Made by a program: the position numbers and the translations under genes
Notes under the pieces: model-generated
The model's input: the letters and a program-made list of their open reading frames with translations, nothing else
Told to the model about the DNA's origin: nothing
Database searches by the model: none
Origin: CADEFX01 sp050260355
Lineage (GTDB): Bacteria; Pseudomonadota; Alphaproteobacteria; Rhizobiales; Hyphomicrobiaceae
NCBI GenBank assembly: GCA_050260355.1
Contig: JBLNBZ010000075.1
Location: 1 to 16,414 of the forward strand
DNA length: 16,414 nucleotides
Direction of reading: 5' to 3'
Shown here: piece after piece, positions 1 through 6,632 of the stretch
Position numbering within the stretch: position 1 is the stretch's first letter
Layout: each line of letters starts with the position of its first letter

Positions 1-2
1 GG

Positions 3-488
3 CTCGAGCCCTCATGCCTGCTCACCTTCAAAGACGAGTATCTGGCCATGCGCCTTGGCGAGCCCGCCGGCACGGTGGCGCGGCATGCGGTGCTTCTGGA
101 GGAGTTTCTGGCTACGGAGGCCGAGGCCGGCCGGATTCGTGCGCCGATCGGGCGGAGCAGCGGCAAGGTGCTCCTGCATGGCCATTGCCATCAGAAGTCC
201 TTCGGTGTCATGCCGGCGATCGCGAGAACGCTGGCCCTGGTCGACGGCATCGAGACGGAGACGGTCGAGTCGAGCTGCTGCGGCATGGCCGGCGCCTTCG
301 GCTACGGCGCGGACACGTATGACACATCGGTGGCGATGGCGGAGCTGACGCTGCTTCCCGCGGTCCGCAAGGCGCGGCCCGAAACGGTGATTGCAGCCGA
401 TGGCTTCTCCTGCCGGCACCAGATCACGGACGGCACCGGACGCAGCGCGCACCACGTGGCGCGGGTCCTGCGTCGAGCGCTCGGCTAA
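3..488 (+). CDS. CCG-domain iron-sulfur / FAD-linked oxidoreductase, C-terminal part (5' end cut off by window)
   Basis: The reading frame is open from the left edge to a TAA at 486-488, so only the last 161 or so residues are present. It begins with LEPSC, and further on carries HGHCHQKS, SSCCGMAGAFGY and FSCRHQ. These are the spaced Cys elements of the cysteine-rich CCG domain found in GlpC, the glycolate oxidase iron-sulfur subunit, LutA/HdrB-like proteins and the C-terminus of FAD-linked oxidases of the D-lactate dehydrogenase type. The family passes electrons from a hydroxy-acid or similar substrate to the quinone pool through bound iron-sulfur clusters, usually at the inner membrane. 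The EPSC...FKDEY form is what I recall from FAD-oxidase/Fe-S fusion proteins, but the flavin half lies outside the window, so fusion versus free subunit is undecided. The substrate is unknown. The dctP transporter gene follows 217 bp downstream on the same strand. Confidence 0.8.
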   Translation, partial: LEPSCLLTFKDEYLAMRLGEPAGTVARHAVLLEEFLATEAEAGRIRAPIGRSSGKVLLHGHCHQKSFGVMPAIARTLALVDGIETETVESSCCGMAGAFGYGADTYDTSVAMAELTLLPAVRKARPETVIAADGFSCRHQITDGTGRSAHHVARVLRRALG

Positions 489-705
489 GGCGGAAGCGCA
501 CCGGGTCTGGAAGCCGGCGATTACGCACTTGCGAGATAACCTCAACTTTCGTCGGATGCGTTTCGCTTAGCGCCCTGACCATTCGGCGATTCGCTTGCGA
601 CCCGGCCCGCCGTGGCTTACAGGACGTGCAGCACGGACGCTGCTCGTCGGCGCCGGCTAGCCAAGAAAATTCTCGCAGTGGCTCCTACATGGGAGGAATT
701 TTCGA
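489..705. other. 217-bp gap upstream of dctP, no gene
   Basis: I see no convincing gene here. A TTGCGA at 595-600 with 17 bp to a poor TACAGG is the best promoter-like pair for dctP, too weak to call. The palindrome GGCTAGCC lies near 655. GGAGGAA at 692-698 is a strong Shine-Dalgarno sequence 7 nt before the dctP ATG at 706. No clear terminator follows the upstream oxidoreductase. Confidence 0.4.
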
Positions 706-1836
706 ATGTCGAAAGACGCGCAAAAGACGTCCGCGGGTCGCCGCAAATTCCTGAAGGGCGGTGCGATGGCGGCGGGGGCGGCGATCGGCGCGATCGCGAT
801 GCCCCAGATCAGCCGGGCGCAGACGGTGACCTGGAAATACCAGTCGACCTGGCCGACCAAGGACATCTTCCACGACTTCGCCGTCGACTACGCCAAGAAG
901 GTCAACGAGATGTCGGGCGGACGGCTCAAGCTCGACGTGCTTGCCGCCGGCGCCGTGGTTCCCGCGTTCCAGATGTCGGATGCGGTCCACGCCGGCGTGC
1001 TCGATGCCGGACACGGCGTGTGCGCCTACTGGTACGGCAAGCACAAGGCCTACTCGCTGTTCGGAACCCCGCCGTCGTTCGGCTGGGATGCGCACGGCTT
1101 CCTCGCCTGGTTCTACTATGGCGGCGGCGAGGCGCTCTATAAGGAGCTCGTGAACGACACGCTGAAGCTCAACCTGGTCGGCTTCCTCTATTACCCGATG
1201 CCGACGCAGCCGCTCGGCTGGTTCAAGAAGGAGATCAAGAGCGGCGACGACTTCAAGGGCATGAAGTACCGCACCGTCGGTCTCTCCGCAGATCTCTTCA
1301 AGGAGCTGGGCGCTGCGGTGACCATCCTGCCCGGCGGCGAGATCGTTCCCGCCATGGACCGCGGACTGCTCGACGCCGCCGAGTTCAACAACCCGTCCTC
1401 GGACCTGGTGCTGGGCTTCCCTGACGTGTCGAAGCACTTCATGGTCGGCAGCCACCATCAGCAGGTGGAGGCGTTCGAGGTCATCTTCAACAAGGCCAAG
1501 TTCGACGCCCTGCCGGCCGAGCTGAAGGCGATCCTGCGCTATGCGGCCTTCGCGGCCTCGGCCGATCAGCTCGGCCAAGCCTACGACCGCTATTCGAAGG
1601 ACCTCGAGGAGATCAAGAAGCGCAACGTCAACGTCATCAAGACGAGCGACGCGGTGCTGACGGCGCAGCTCCAGGCCTGGGACAAGGTGATCGCGGAGCA
1701 ATCGAAGGAGCCGTTCTTCGCTAAGGTGATTGCCTCGCAGAAGGCCTGGGTCAAGCGCACCGGCGCCTACCTGCAGGTCAACAATTTGGACAGCGCAGCC
1801 CTCGAGAAGGCCTACAAGCACTTCGCCCTGGGCTAG
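706..1836 (+). CDS. dctP: TRAP transporter substrate-binding protein DctP (mannitol/chloroaromatic/2-oxoacid type), Tat-exported
   Basis: This 376-aa protein is the periplasmic binding protein of a tripartite ATP-independent (TRAP) transporter; it captures a solute, usually a carboxylate, and hands it to the DctQM permease. The N-terminus has a twin-arginine signal: Arg12-Arg13 in GRRKFLK, a Gly/Ala-rich hydrophobic stretch (18-33), and a likely cleavage after SRA at residue 38. The mature part starts VTWKYQSTWP, as in the TakP/FcbT1 branch (COG4663). Arg189 in MKYRTVG matches the conserved Arg that binds the ligand carboxylate in DctP proteins. GGAGGAA 7 nt upstream supports the ATG. dctQ and dctM follow on the same strand, making a complete system. 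The ligand is not readable; 2-oxo acids, hydroxy acids and aromatic acids are all possible. Tat rather than Sec export suggests folding before export, as for some other TRAP binding proteins. Confidence 0.92.
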   Translation: MSKDAQKTSAGRRKFLKGGAMAAGAAIGAIAMPQISRAQTVTWKYQSTWPTKDIFHDFAVDYAKKVNEMSGGRLKLDVLAAGAVVPAFQMSDAVHAGVLDAGHGVCAYWYGKHKAYSLFGTPPSFGWDAHGFLAWFYYGGGEALYKELVNDTLKLNLVGFLYYPMPTQPLGWFKKEIKSGDDFKGMKYRTVGLSADLFKELGAAVTILPGGEIVPAMDRGLLDAAEFNNPSSDLVLGFPDVSKHFMVGSHHQQVEAFEVIFNKAKFDALPAELKAILRYAAFAASADQLGQAYDRYSKDLEEIKKRNVNVIKTSDAVLTAQLQAWDKVIAEQSKEPFFAKVIASQKAWVKRTGAYLQVNNLDSAALEKAYKHFALG

Positions 1837-1844
1837 GCATCCTT

Positions 1845-1875
1845 GCGTCGCTGCGGGGAAGTCCCGCGGCGACGC
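1845..1875 (+). promoter_or_regulatory. Intercistronic stem-loop between dctP and dctQ
   Basis: Left arm 1845-1857 (GCGTCGCTGCGGG) pairs with right arm 1863-1875 (CCCGCGGCGACGC): 13 pairs including one G-U, closing a 5-nt loop (GAAGT). It starts 8 nt after the dctP stop and ends 29 nt before the dctQ start. There is no T-run, so a simple intrinsic terminator is unlikely. Known roles of such hairpins in transporter operons are to protect the upstream binding-protein message from 3' exonucleases or to attenuate read-through, giving more binding protein than permease. That role is inference here. Confidence 0.7.
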
Positions 1876-1904
1876 TCTCTACTGCATTCCTCCAGGATCC
1901 AGCC

Positions 1905-2654
1905 ATGCTCGACATGATCGGAGGGCCGAAGCAGCTCCCGCTGTACGCACTGGTGCTGCCCATTCCCATCGTCGCCTGGGTGTTCTGGAAAGAATTCCAG
2001 GATTCCCAGCGCCTGACGCCTGATGCCACGGGCGTGGAGCGCCTTCTGTTCACCGTCGATGCGCTCAGCACGGCCGTCGGCAAGACCTTCGGCTGGTGCA
2101 TCTTCATTCTGACGTTCTCGACGAGCTACGAGGTGTTCGCGCGCTACGTGTTCGGCGCGCCCACCGAGTGGGCCTTCGATGCCAGCTACATGCTCTATGG
2201 CACTCTGTTCATGATGGCCGGGGCCTACGCGCTGTCGCGCAACGCGCACGTACGCGGCGACTTCATCTATCGCTCCTGGCCGCCGCGCCGGCAGGCTGCC
2301 ATGGATCTGGTGCTCTACTTCCTCTTTTTCTTCCCGGCCATGCTCGCCTTCATCTACGCAGGCTACCAGTTCGGCAAGCTGTCGTGGCTGATGAACGAGC
2401 ATTCCTCGGCGAGCCCGAACGGGCCCATCGTGTGGCCCTTCAAGTGGCTCATCTCGGTCACGGGCACTCTCATGGTGCTGCAGGGCGTGGTCGAGGTGAT
2501 CCGCTGCGCCATCTGCCTGCGCACGGGGGAATGGCCGCCGCGCCTGCATGACGTGGAGGAGCTCGAGAAGGTCGTCTTGAGCGAGGCCGAGCAGCGCAAG
2601 GAGGCGGAAGCCGCCAAGGCCGAGGATGCCGGACTGAGAAAGGGGGCTGTTTGA
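1905..2654 (+). CDS. dctQ: TRAP transporter small permease subunit DctQ
   Basis: This 249-aa inner-membrane protein is the small permease subunit, which pairs with DctM. Hydrophobic segments lie near residues 11-28, 61-80, 92-110, 133-155 and 176-204. The family core is seen in FARYVFGAPTEWAFDASYMLYG (78-99). It is longer than classic four-helix DctQ (about 160-200 aa) because of an additional N-terminal helix and a charged Glu/Lys/Ala-rich tail (215-249) that could form a coiled coil. A long form of this kind fits the FcbT2/COG4665 branch and agrees with the type of the binding protein. AGGA at 1894-1897, 7 nt upstream, supports the ATG. Its TGA overlaps the dctM ATG by one base (TGATG), so the two permease subunits are probably translationally coupled. 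Confidence 0.88.
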   Translation: MLDMIGGPKQLPLYALVLPIPIVAWVFWKEFQDSQRLTPDATGVERLLFTVDALSTAVGKTFGWCIFILTFSTSYEVFARYVFGAPTEWAFDASYMLYGTLFMMAGAYALSRNAHVRGDFIYRSWPPRRQAAMDLVLYFLFFFPAMLAFIYAGYQFGKLSWLMNEHSSASPNGPIVWPFKWLISVTGTLMVLQGVVEVIRCAICLRTGEWPPRLHDVEELEKVVLSEAEQRKEAEAAKAEDAGLRKGAV

Positions 2655-4174
2655 TGCTCGGACTTGGCAATCCCGAGCTCGGCGTGCTGATGCTCGGGCT
2701 GTTCGTCGTCTTCATCATGTTCGGGTTCCCGATCGCCTTCACGCTGATGGCGCTCGGCGTGTTCTTCGGCTACTTCGCGATGGGCGATCTGGTGTTCTCG
2801 CTCGTCGTGCAGCGCACCTACTCGGTGATGACGAACGACGTGCTGATCTCGGTGCCGCTGTTCGTGTTCATGGGCTACGTCATCGAGCGCGCCAGCATCC
2901 TGGATCGATTGTTCCGCTCGCTGCAGCTGGCGGCGGGTCCGGTGCCCGCGTCGCTGGCGCTGGCAACGCTGCTGACCTGCGCGGTATTCGCGACGGCAAC
3001 CGGCATTGTCGGCGCGGTCGTGACGCTGATGGGACTGCTGGCCTTCCCGGCCATGCTGCGTGCGGGCTACGACGTGAAGATCGCAGCAGGCGTCGTGTGC
3101 GCGGGAGGCTGTCTCGGCATTCTCATTCCGCCGAGCGTGATGCTCATCCTTTACGGCGCGACCGCAGGCGTGTCGGTGGTGAAGCTGTACGCGGGCGCTT
3201 TCTTCCCGGGCATCATGCTCGCGTCCCTCTACATGCTCTACACCGTGATCATGGCGGCGCTCAATCCGAAGCTGGCGCCGAGGCTGCCCATCGAGGAGCG
3301 CACGGTGCCGCTTACGACCGTCCTTGCCGCGCTGGCCACCTCGTTCCTGCCGCTCGCTTCGCTGATCTTCGCGGCGCTGGGCTCGATCATGTTCGGGCTT
3401 GCCACGCCGTCCGAGGCGGCGGCGATCGGGTCGCTCGGAGCTTTGCTGCTGGCGCTCTTCTACGGCGCCGACTACAGCAAGCGCTGGCGCTTCGGGTTGC
3501 TGGTCATCTATCTGCTCGGCATCGCTGCGATCGTCCTCTACCTGTTCGCAGTCCGCTTCGACGAGGTCGTCGGCCTGCACCTTCCCTATTCCAACCTGCC
3601 GATGGTCGCGTTTCTGGCTTTGTCGGCGATCGTCGGGCTCGCCCTCGTGCCGCGGAACTCGTTCGATCTCGCCAAGCTCAAGGAATCGGTGTTCCTGACC
3701 GGGCGCACGACCGCCATGGTGTGCTGGCTGTTCATCGGCTCGTTCACGTTCTCCGCCGTGTTCGCCTACCTGGGCGGCCACGGGCCCATCGAGAAGTTCG
3801 TGCTGTCGATGAACCTGTCCCCGCTCGGCTTCATGATCCTGGCGCAGATCATCATCTTCATCCTCGGCTGGCCGCTGGAGTGGACGGAGATCATCGTCAT
3901 CTTCATGCCGATCTTCCTGCCGCTGCTGAAGCTGTTCGACATCGACCCGCTGTTCTTCGGGTTGCTGGTAGCGCTCAACATCCAGACGTCGTTCCTGTCG
4001 CCGCCGGTCGCCATGGCTCCGTTCTATCTGAAGGGTGTGGCGCCGAGCTGGGTCAACATCAACGACATCTTCCGCGGCGTGCTGCCGTACATGATGATCG
4101 TGATCATCTGCATGGCGATGCTGTACACGTTCCCGCAGATCGGCCTGTGGCTGCCGAACTATCTTTACAAGTGA
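2654..4174 (+). CDS. dctM: TRAP transporter large permease subunit DctM
   Basis: This 506-aa multi-spanning inner-membrane protein forms the transport channel that moves the solute inward using an ion gradient. It is hydrophobic throughout. Family features include the N-terminal FGFPIAFTLMALGVFFGY, CAGGCLGILIPPSVMLILYGATAGVSVVKLYAGAFFPG in the middle, and LNIQTSFLSPPVAMAPFYLKGVAP near the C-terminus. It is longer than the usual 430 or so residues, with a central insert of roughly 270-340 that adds hydrophobic segments, as in the FcbT3/COG4664 branch. I start it at ATG 2654, overlapping the dctQ stop, rather than at TTG 2651, because the ATG is better spaced from the purine-rich AAAGGGGG just upstream. 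It is the last gene of the operon; a small G+C hairpin (4185-4199) follows 10 nt after the stop. Confidence 0.93.
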   Translation: MLGLGNPELGVLMLGLFVVFIMFGFPIAFTLMALGVFFGYFAMGDLVFSLVVQRTYSVMTNDVLISVPLFVFMGYVIERASILDRLFRSLQLAAGPVPASLALATLLTCAVFATATGIVGAVVTLMGLLAFPAMLRAGYDVKIAAGVVCAGGCLGILIPPSVMLILYGATAGVSVVKLYAGAFFPGIMLASLYMLYTVIMAALNPKLAPRLPIEERTVPLTTVLAALATSFLPLASLIFAALGSIMFGLATPSEAAAIGSLGALLLALFYGADYSKRWRFGLLVIYLLGIAAIVLYLFAVRFDEVVGLHLPYSNLPMVAFLALSAIVGLALVPRNSFDLAKLKESVFLTGRTTAMVCWLFIGSFTFSAVFAYLGGHGPIEKFVLSMNLSPLGFMILAQIIIFILGWPLEWTEIIVIFMPIFLPLLKLFDIDPLFFGLLVALNIQTSFLSPPVAMAPFYLKGVAPSWVNINDIFRGVLPYMMIVIICMAMLYTFPQIGLWLPNYLYK

Positions 4175-4343
4175 GGCAGGAGGAGCCGCGCCGGGCGGCC
4201 CCTGGGGAGCAGGATGAAACTCGTGGGGTCGGGGCTCGCCTGCCCTCCGCCAACGCGGAGGGACCCGGGGGTCCATCTCTCCACGGACGCTGCATCCACG
4301 GATGGATGGATGGGAAGCAACCTGCGTGTGATTGGAAGGTGGC
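4175..4343. terminator. Convergent intergenic region with stacked hairpins, possible bidirectional terminator
   Basis: This region lies between dctM and the converging small gene. Three stem-loops can be drawn. The first is GCCGC/GCGGC at 4185-4199. The second is a perfect 8-bp stem, CCCTCCGC (4243-4250) with GCGGAGGG (4255-4262), closing a CAAC loop. The third is GGACCC (4261-4266) with GGGTCC (4269-4274), which shares two bases with the second and so competes with it. No long T-run follows any stem, so termination is plausible but unproven. Part of the region also resembles the repeat at the right edge of the window. Confidence 0.45.
4243..4313 (-). repeat. Degenerate copy of a dispersed palindromic repeat
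   Basis: Read on the minus strand, this stretch has CCATCCATC (4305-4313), then 22 bp, then GGAGAGATGGA (4272-4282), then a C+G-rich palindrome. The right edge of the window has the same two words in the same order with the same 22-bp gap (16240-16248 and 16271-16281), followed by a palindrome containing CTCGGG. The bases in between have diverged. The matching words and spacing make chance unlikely, but the pairing is by eye. Confidence 0.55.
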
Positions 4344-4541
4344 CTAGCTGCCGATGAGCTCGATGACGCCCGAGAGCATCAGCGTGAGACCGAGGGCCAC
4401 GCTGGCGGTGAAGGCGACGGCGACATAAGGCTCCACCTCCGTGCCGGTGAAGCGATACAAGCGGCCGCCGCGCGGCATCATGTAGGCAAAGACAAGTCCG
4501 GTGAGCAACAGAACGACGATACCGGACACCAACGTTGTCAT
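4344..4541 (-). CDS. Small two-helix membrane protein, function unknown
   Basis: I do not recognise this 65-aa protein. It starts MTTLVSGIVVLLLTGLVFAYMMPRG and has two hydrophobic segments, about residues 3-22 and 40-62, joined by a short basic stretch (RGGRLYRF) and an acidic TEVEP. A longer open frame reaches 4622, but GAGGAAAG lies 5 nt before the ATG at 4539-4541 and a good promoter lies at 4569-4597, so the short form is preferred. It converges on dctM and diverges from the amidase gene. Its place between transporter and hydrolase hints at a membrane role, but nothing in the sequence fixes one. It could be a small regulator or an unrelated membrane peptide. Confidence 0.65.
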   Translation of the reverse strand: MTTLVSGIVVLLLTGLVFAYMMPRGGRLYRFTGTEVEPYVAVAFTASVALGLTLMLSGVIELIGS

Positions 4542-4568
4542 TTCTCTTTCCTCATGCAGAGCTGATCG

Positions 4569-4597
4569 ATGATAGCATTCCGGCCGCTGGCTGACGA
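4569..4597 (-). promoter_or_regulatory. Promoter for the small membrane protein gene
   Basis: On the minus strand, TCGTCA (4592-4597) and TATCAT (4569-4574) are separated by 17 bp. They match the sigma-70 consensus at 4 of 6 and 5 of 6 positions. The predicted transcript start is near 4562, leaving a leader of about 20 nt that contains the Shine-Dalgarno sequence and the ATG at 4541. Confidence 0.45.
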
Positions 4598-4624
4598 CAG
4601 ACTTGACACGAGGGAGTTGCAATC

Positions 4625-5953
4625 TTGAACGAGACAGGCCTTGCCGCGCTGGGCGCAGCCCAGGCGGTCGAACTGATCGGAAAGGGTGAGATCACCTCCG
4701 AGGAGCTGACCAAGGCGTGCCTCGACCGCATCGCCGCCAGGGAAGAGATCGTGCAGGCCTGGGCCCATCTCGATCCGGAGCATGCACTGGCACAGGCGCG
4801 GTCGGCCGACGCGCTGCGGCGGGAAGGCAAAGGCATCGGGCCGCTGCATGGCGTGCCGGTCGGCATCAAGGACATCATCAACACGGGCGACATGCCGACC
4901 CAGAACGGCTCGCCGCTGTTTGAGGGCTATCAGCCGCGCGAGGACGCCTTCTGCGTCGCGGCGCTGCGTGCGGCCGGCGCCGTGATCATGGGCAAGACGG
5001 TGACGACAGAGCTGGCGACCCTCACGCCCAACAAGACGCGCAACCCGCACAACCCGGAGCACACGCCCGGCGGCTCCTCCTCCGGCTCGGCGGCGGCGGT
5101 CGCCGACGGCATGATCCCGGTGGCGCTTGCCACGCAGACGGGCGGCTCTGTGATCAGGCCGGCCTCGTTCTGCGGCGTGTTCGGTCTGAAGCCGACCTTC
5201 GGGCTGATCTCACGCCGCGGCGTGACCTTGCAATCGCACACGCTCGACACCGTGGGCGTCTATGGCCGGTCGCTCGAGGACGTGGCGCTCGTGACCGACG
5301 CGCTGTCGGGACACGATCCCGACGATCCGGTCAGCTACCCGCGCGGGCGCAGCAGCCTGTCCCGGCTGCTGGCGGAAGCACCACCCGTGCCGCCCATCTT
5401 CGCCTTCTGCAAGACGCCCGCATGGGACAAGGCCGATGATGCGACGAAGGAGGCCTTTGCGGAGCTCGTGTCGGAGCTCGGGGACCGCGTGCAAGAGGTG
5501 GAGCTGCTGTCGCTCGAGGACGCCATCGCGCACCATCGGCGTGTCCAGGGGGCGGAGAATGCAGCCTACTACGGACCGCTGCTGGCGCGCGGGCGCGACG
5601 GCATCAGCCCCGGCCTGACGCAGCGCATCGAGGAAGGGGCCAAGATTCCGGCGCACGAGTACATCGCCTCGGTCAATGCGCGCGACCGCCTGTACGGCGT
5701 GATCGAGGAGATCCTGCTGCACTACACCGCGATCCTGACGCCGGCTTCGCCAGGGCCGGCGCCCAAGGGGCTCGGCTCCACGGGCAATCCAATCTTCAAC
5801 GGCATGTGGACCTATCTCGGCGTGCCCTGCGTGACGCTGCCACTGCTCGAGGTCAACGGCATGCCACTCGGCGTGCAGCTCGTCGGCATGCGCCGCGACG
5901 ACGGCCGCCTGCTGCGCACGGCACGCTGGCTGGTGGCGCATCTCGCGGAATAG
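4625..5953 (+). CDS. Amidase-signature family hydrolase
   Basis: This 442-aa cytoplasmic enzyme hydrolyses a C-N amide bond, releasing an acid and ammonia or an amine. It has the complete Ser-cisSer-Lys triad: Lys82 in PVGIKD, Ser151 in TPGGSSSG and Ser175 in QTGGSVIRP. The intervals (69 and 24 residues) are the same as in malonamidase E2 (Lys62/Ser131/Ser155), so it should be active. It lacks GatA-specific context: no gatB or gatC is adjacent, so it is more likely a catabolic amidase than the tRNA amidotransferase subunit. The start is TTG at 4625, with AGGGAG 8 nt upstream (4611-4616). It is transcribed away from the small membrane gene and may act on a compound brought in by the TRAP system, but this is only proximity. 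The substrate is unknown. Confidence 0.9.
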   Translation: MNETGLAALGAAQAVELIGKGEITSEELTKACLDRIAAREEIVQAWAHLDPEHALAQARSADALRREGKGIGPLHGVPVGIKDIINTGDMPTQNGSPLFEGYQPREDAFCVAALRAAGAVIMGKTVTTELATLTPNKTRNPHNPEHTPGGSSSGSAAAVADGMIPVALATQTGGSVIRPASFCGVFGLKPTFGLISRRGVTLQSHTLDTVGVYGRSLEDVALVTDALSGHDPDDPVSYPRGRSSLSRLLAEAPPVPPIFAFCKTPAWDKADDATKEAFAELVSELGDRVQEVELLSLEDAIAHHRRVQGAENAAYYGPLLARGRDGISPGLTQRIEEGAKIPAHEYIASVNARDRLYGVIEEILLHYTAILTPASPGPAPKGLGSTGNPIFNGMWTYLGVPCVTLPLLEVNGMPLGVQLVGMRRDDGRLLRTARWLVAHLAE

Positions 5954-5958
5954 CCGCC

Positions 5959-5983
5959 CCCTCTCCCACATGCGAGGAGAGGG
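5959..5983. terminator. Hairpin between convergent amidase and holC genes
   Basis: CCCTCTCC (5959-5966) pairs perfectly with GGAGAGGG (5976-5983) around a 9-nt loop. It fills most of the 35-bp gap between the amidase stop (5953) and the holC stop (5989), so it could end transcripts from both sides. It lacks a T-run. Confidence 0.5.
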
Positions 5984-5988
5984 AGACA

Positions 5989-6447
5989 TCAGGCCTTCTT
6001 CTCCCAGCGGCCGGCTTCGGTCTGCTGCCAATAGGTCACCGTGCATCCCTCGGCCTTGGCGGCACGCCATTGTGCGCGTGCCGCCTCCACGGCCGACGGG
6101 TCGTGGCCGTCGAAGATCGACACCACGCGCAGGTAGCCGGCGAAGCTGGTCAGCGTGGCGCCGTCGACGATGAAGCGGACGGCCGCGTTGTTGGGATTGT
6201 CCTCCTCGGTCGTAAGAAACACGGGCTGATGCTCGGCATGACCCTCGCTGCGCGTGCCATGCGCCAGGAAGCTGTCCTCGCGCCACGTCCACAGCAGCGC
6301 GTCGATGGCGGCAAGCCGCTCTGGACTGCCGGCCTGGACGACGGCGCGCCAGCCGCGGTCCAGCGTGCGCTCGACGAGGCCGGGCAGCACCTGCTCGAGC
6401 GTCTGGCGCTCCAGGTGATAGAACAAAACTTCGGTGGCGGCGGTCAT
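5989..6447 (-). CDS. holC: DNA polymerase III chi subunit
   Basis: This 152-aa protein is the chi subunit of the replicative polymerase clamp loader; it links the holoenzyme to single-strand binding protein. The sequence reads EVLFYHLERQTLEQVLPGLVERTLDRGWRAVVQAGSPERLAAIDALLW, followed by HQPVFLTTEEDNPNNAAVRFIVDG and a C-terminal RVVSIFDGHDPSAVEAARAQW. This is the full HolC domain at the usual length (about 150). The start is the ATG at 6445-6447, with a GAGGCGAG stretch just upstream; a longer open frame running back under der is a shadow. In many alphaproteobacteria holC follows pepA, but here it stands downstream of der with a 185-bp gap. Confidence 0.92.
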   Translation of the reverse strand: MTAATEVLFYHLERQTLEQVLPGLVERTLDRGWRAVVQAGSPERLAAIDALLWTWREDSFLAHGTRSEGHAEHQPVFLTTEEDNPNNAAVRFIVDGATLTSFAGYLRVVSIFDGHDPSAVEAARAQWRAAKAEGCTVTYWQQTEAGRWEKKA

Positions 6448-6632
6448 CACAGCTCGCCTCTTGCAACGCTGCTGTCGGCACCTATATCTGCGGGTCCGGT
6501 GCGGCGCCAGTGTCCAGGCTGACGACCGTGGTGCGGGCGGTGAGCGCAGGCGGCTTCTCGGGTTTGCTGCCGTGCTCCCGCCCGCTTTTATCCCGGGCCG
6601 GCAGAGGCGCTCCGAGCAATCGAGCACACAGC
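6448..6632. other. Gap between der and holC, no gene called
   Basis: The gap presumably holds the end of the der transcript and the start region of holC on the minus strand. The only structure I see is a weak 5-bp stem (GCCCG at 6580-6584 with CGGGC at 6594-6598) with an AT-rich loop. I could not find a convincing promoter. Short open frames here are arginine- and alanine-rich and look non-coding. Confidence 0.35.

Noticed and set aside
685..1821. A 378-codon minus-strand open frame under dctP
   Set aside because: It mirrors dctP almost exactly, with no motif and no ribosome-binding site, whereas dctP has a Tat signal and a strong Shine-Dalgarno.
2363..4276. A 637-codon minus-strand open frame under dctQ and dctM
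   Set aside because: The product is extremely rich in Arg, Glu, His and Gln, as expected from reading membrane-protein codons backwards; the plus strand is clearly DctM.
4293..4313. Tandem GGAT units and the doubled TCCACGGA near 4279-4300 as a variable-number repeat
   Set aside because: Only about three short units are present, too few to call a tandem repeat; they fit better as part of the degenerate dispersed element.
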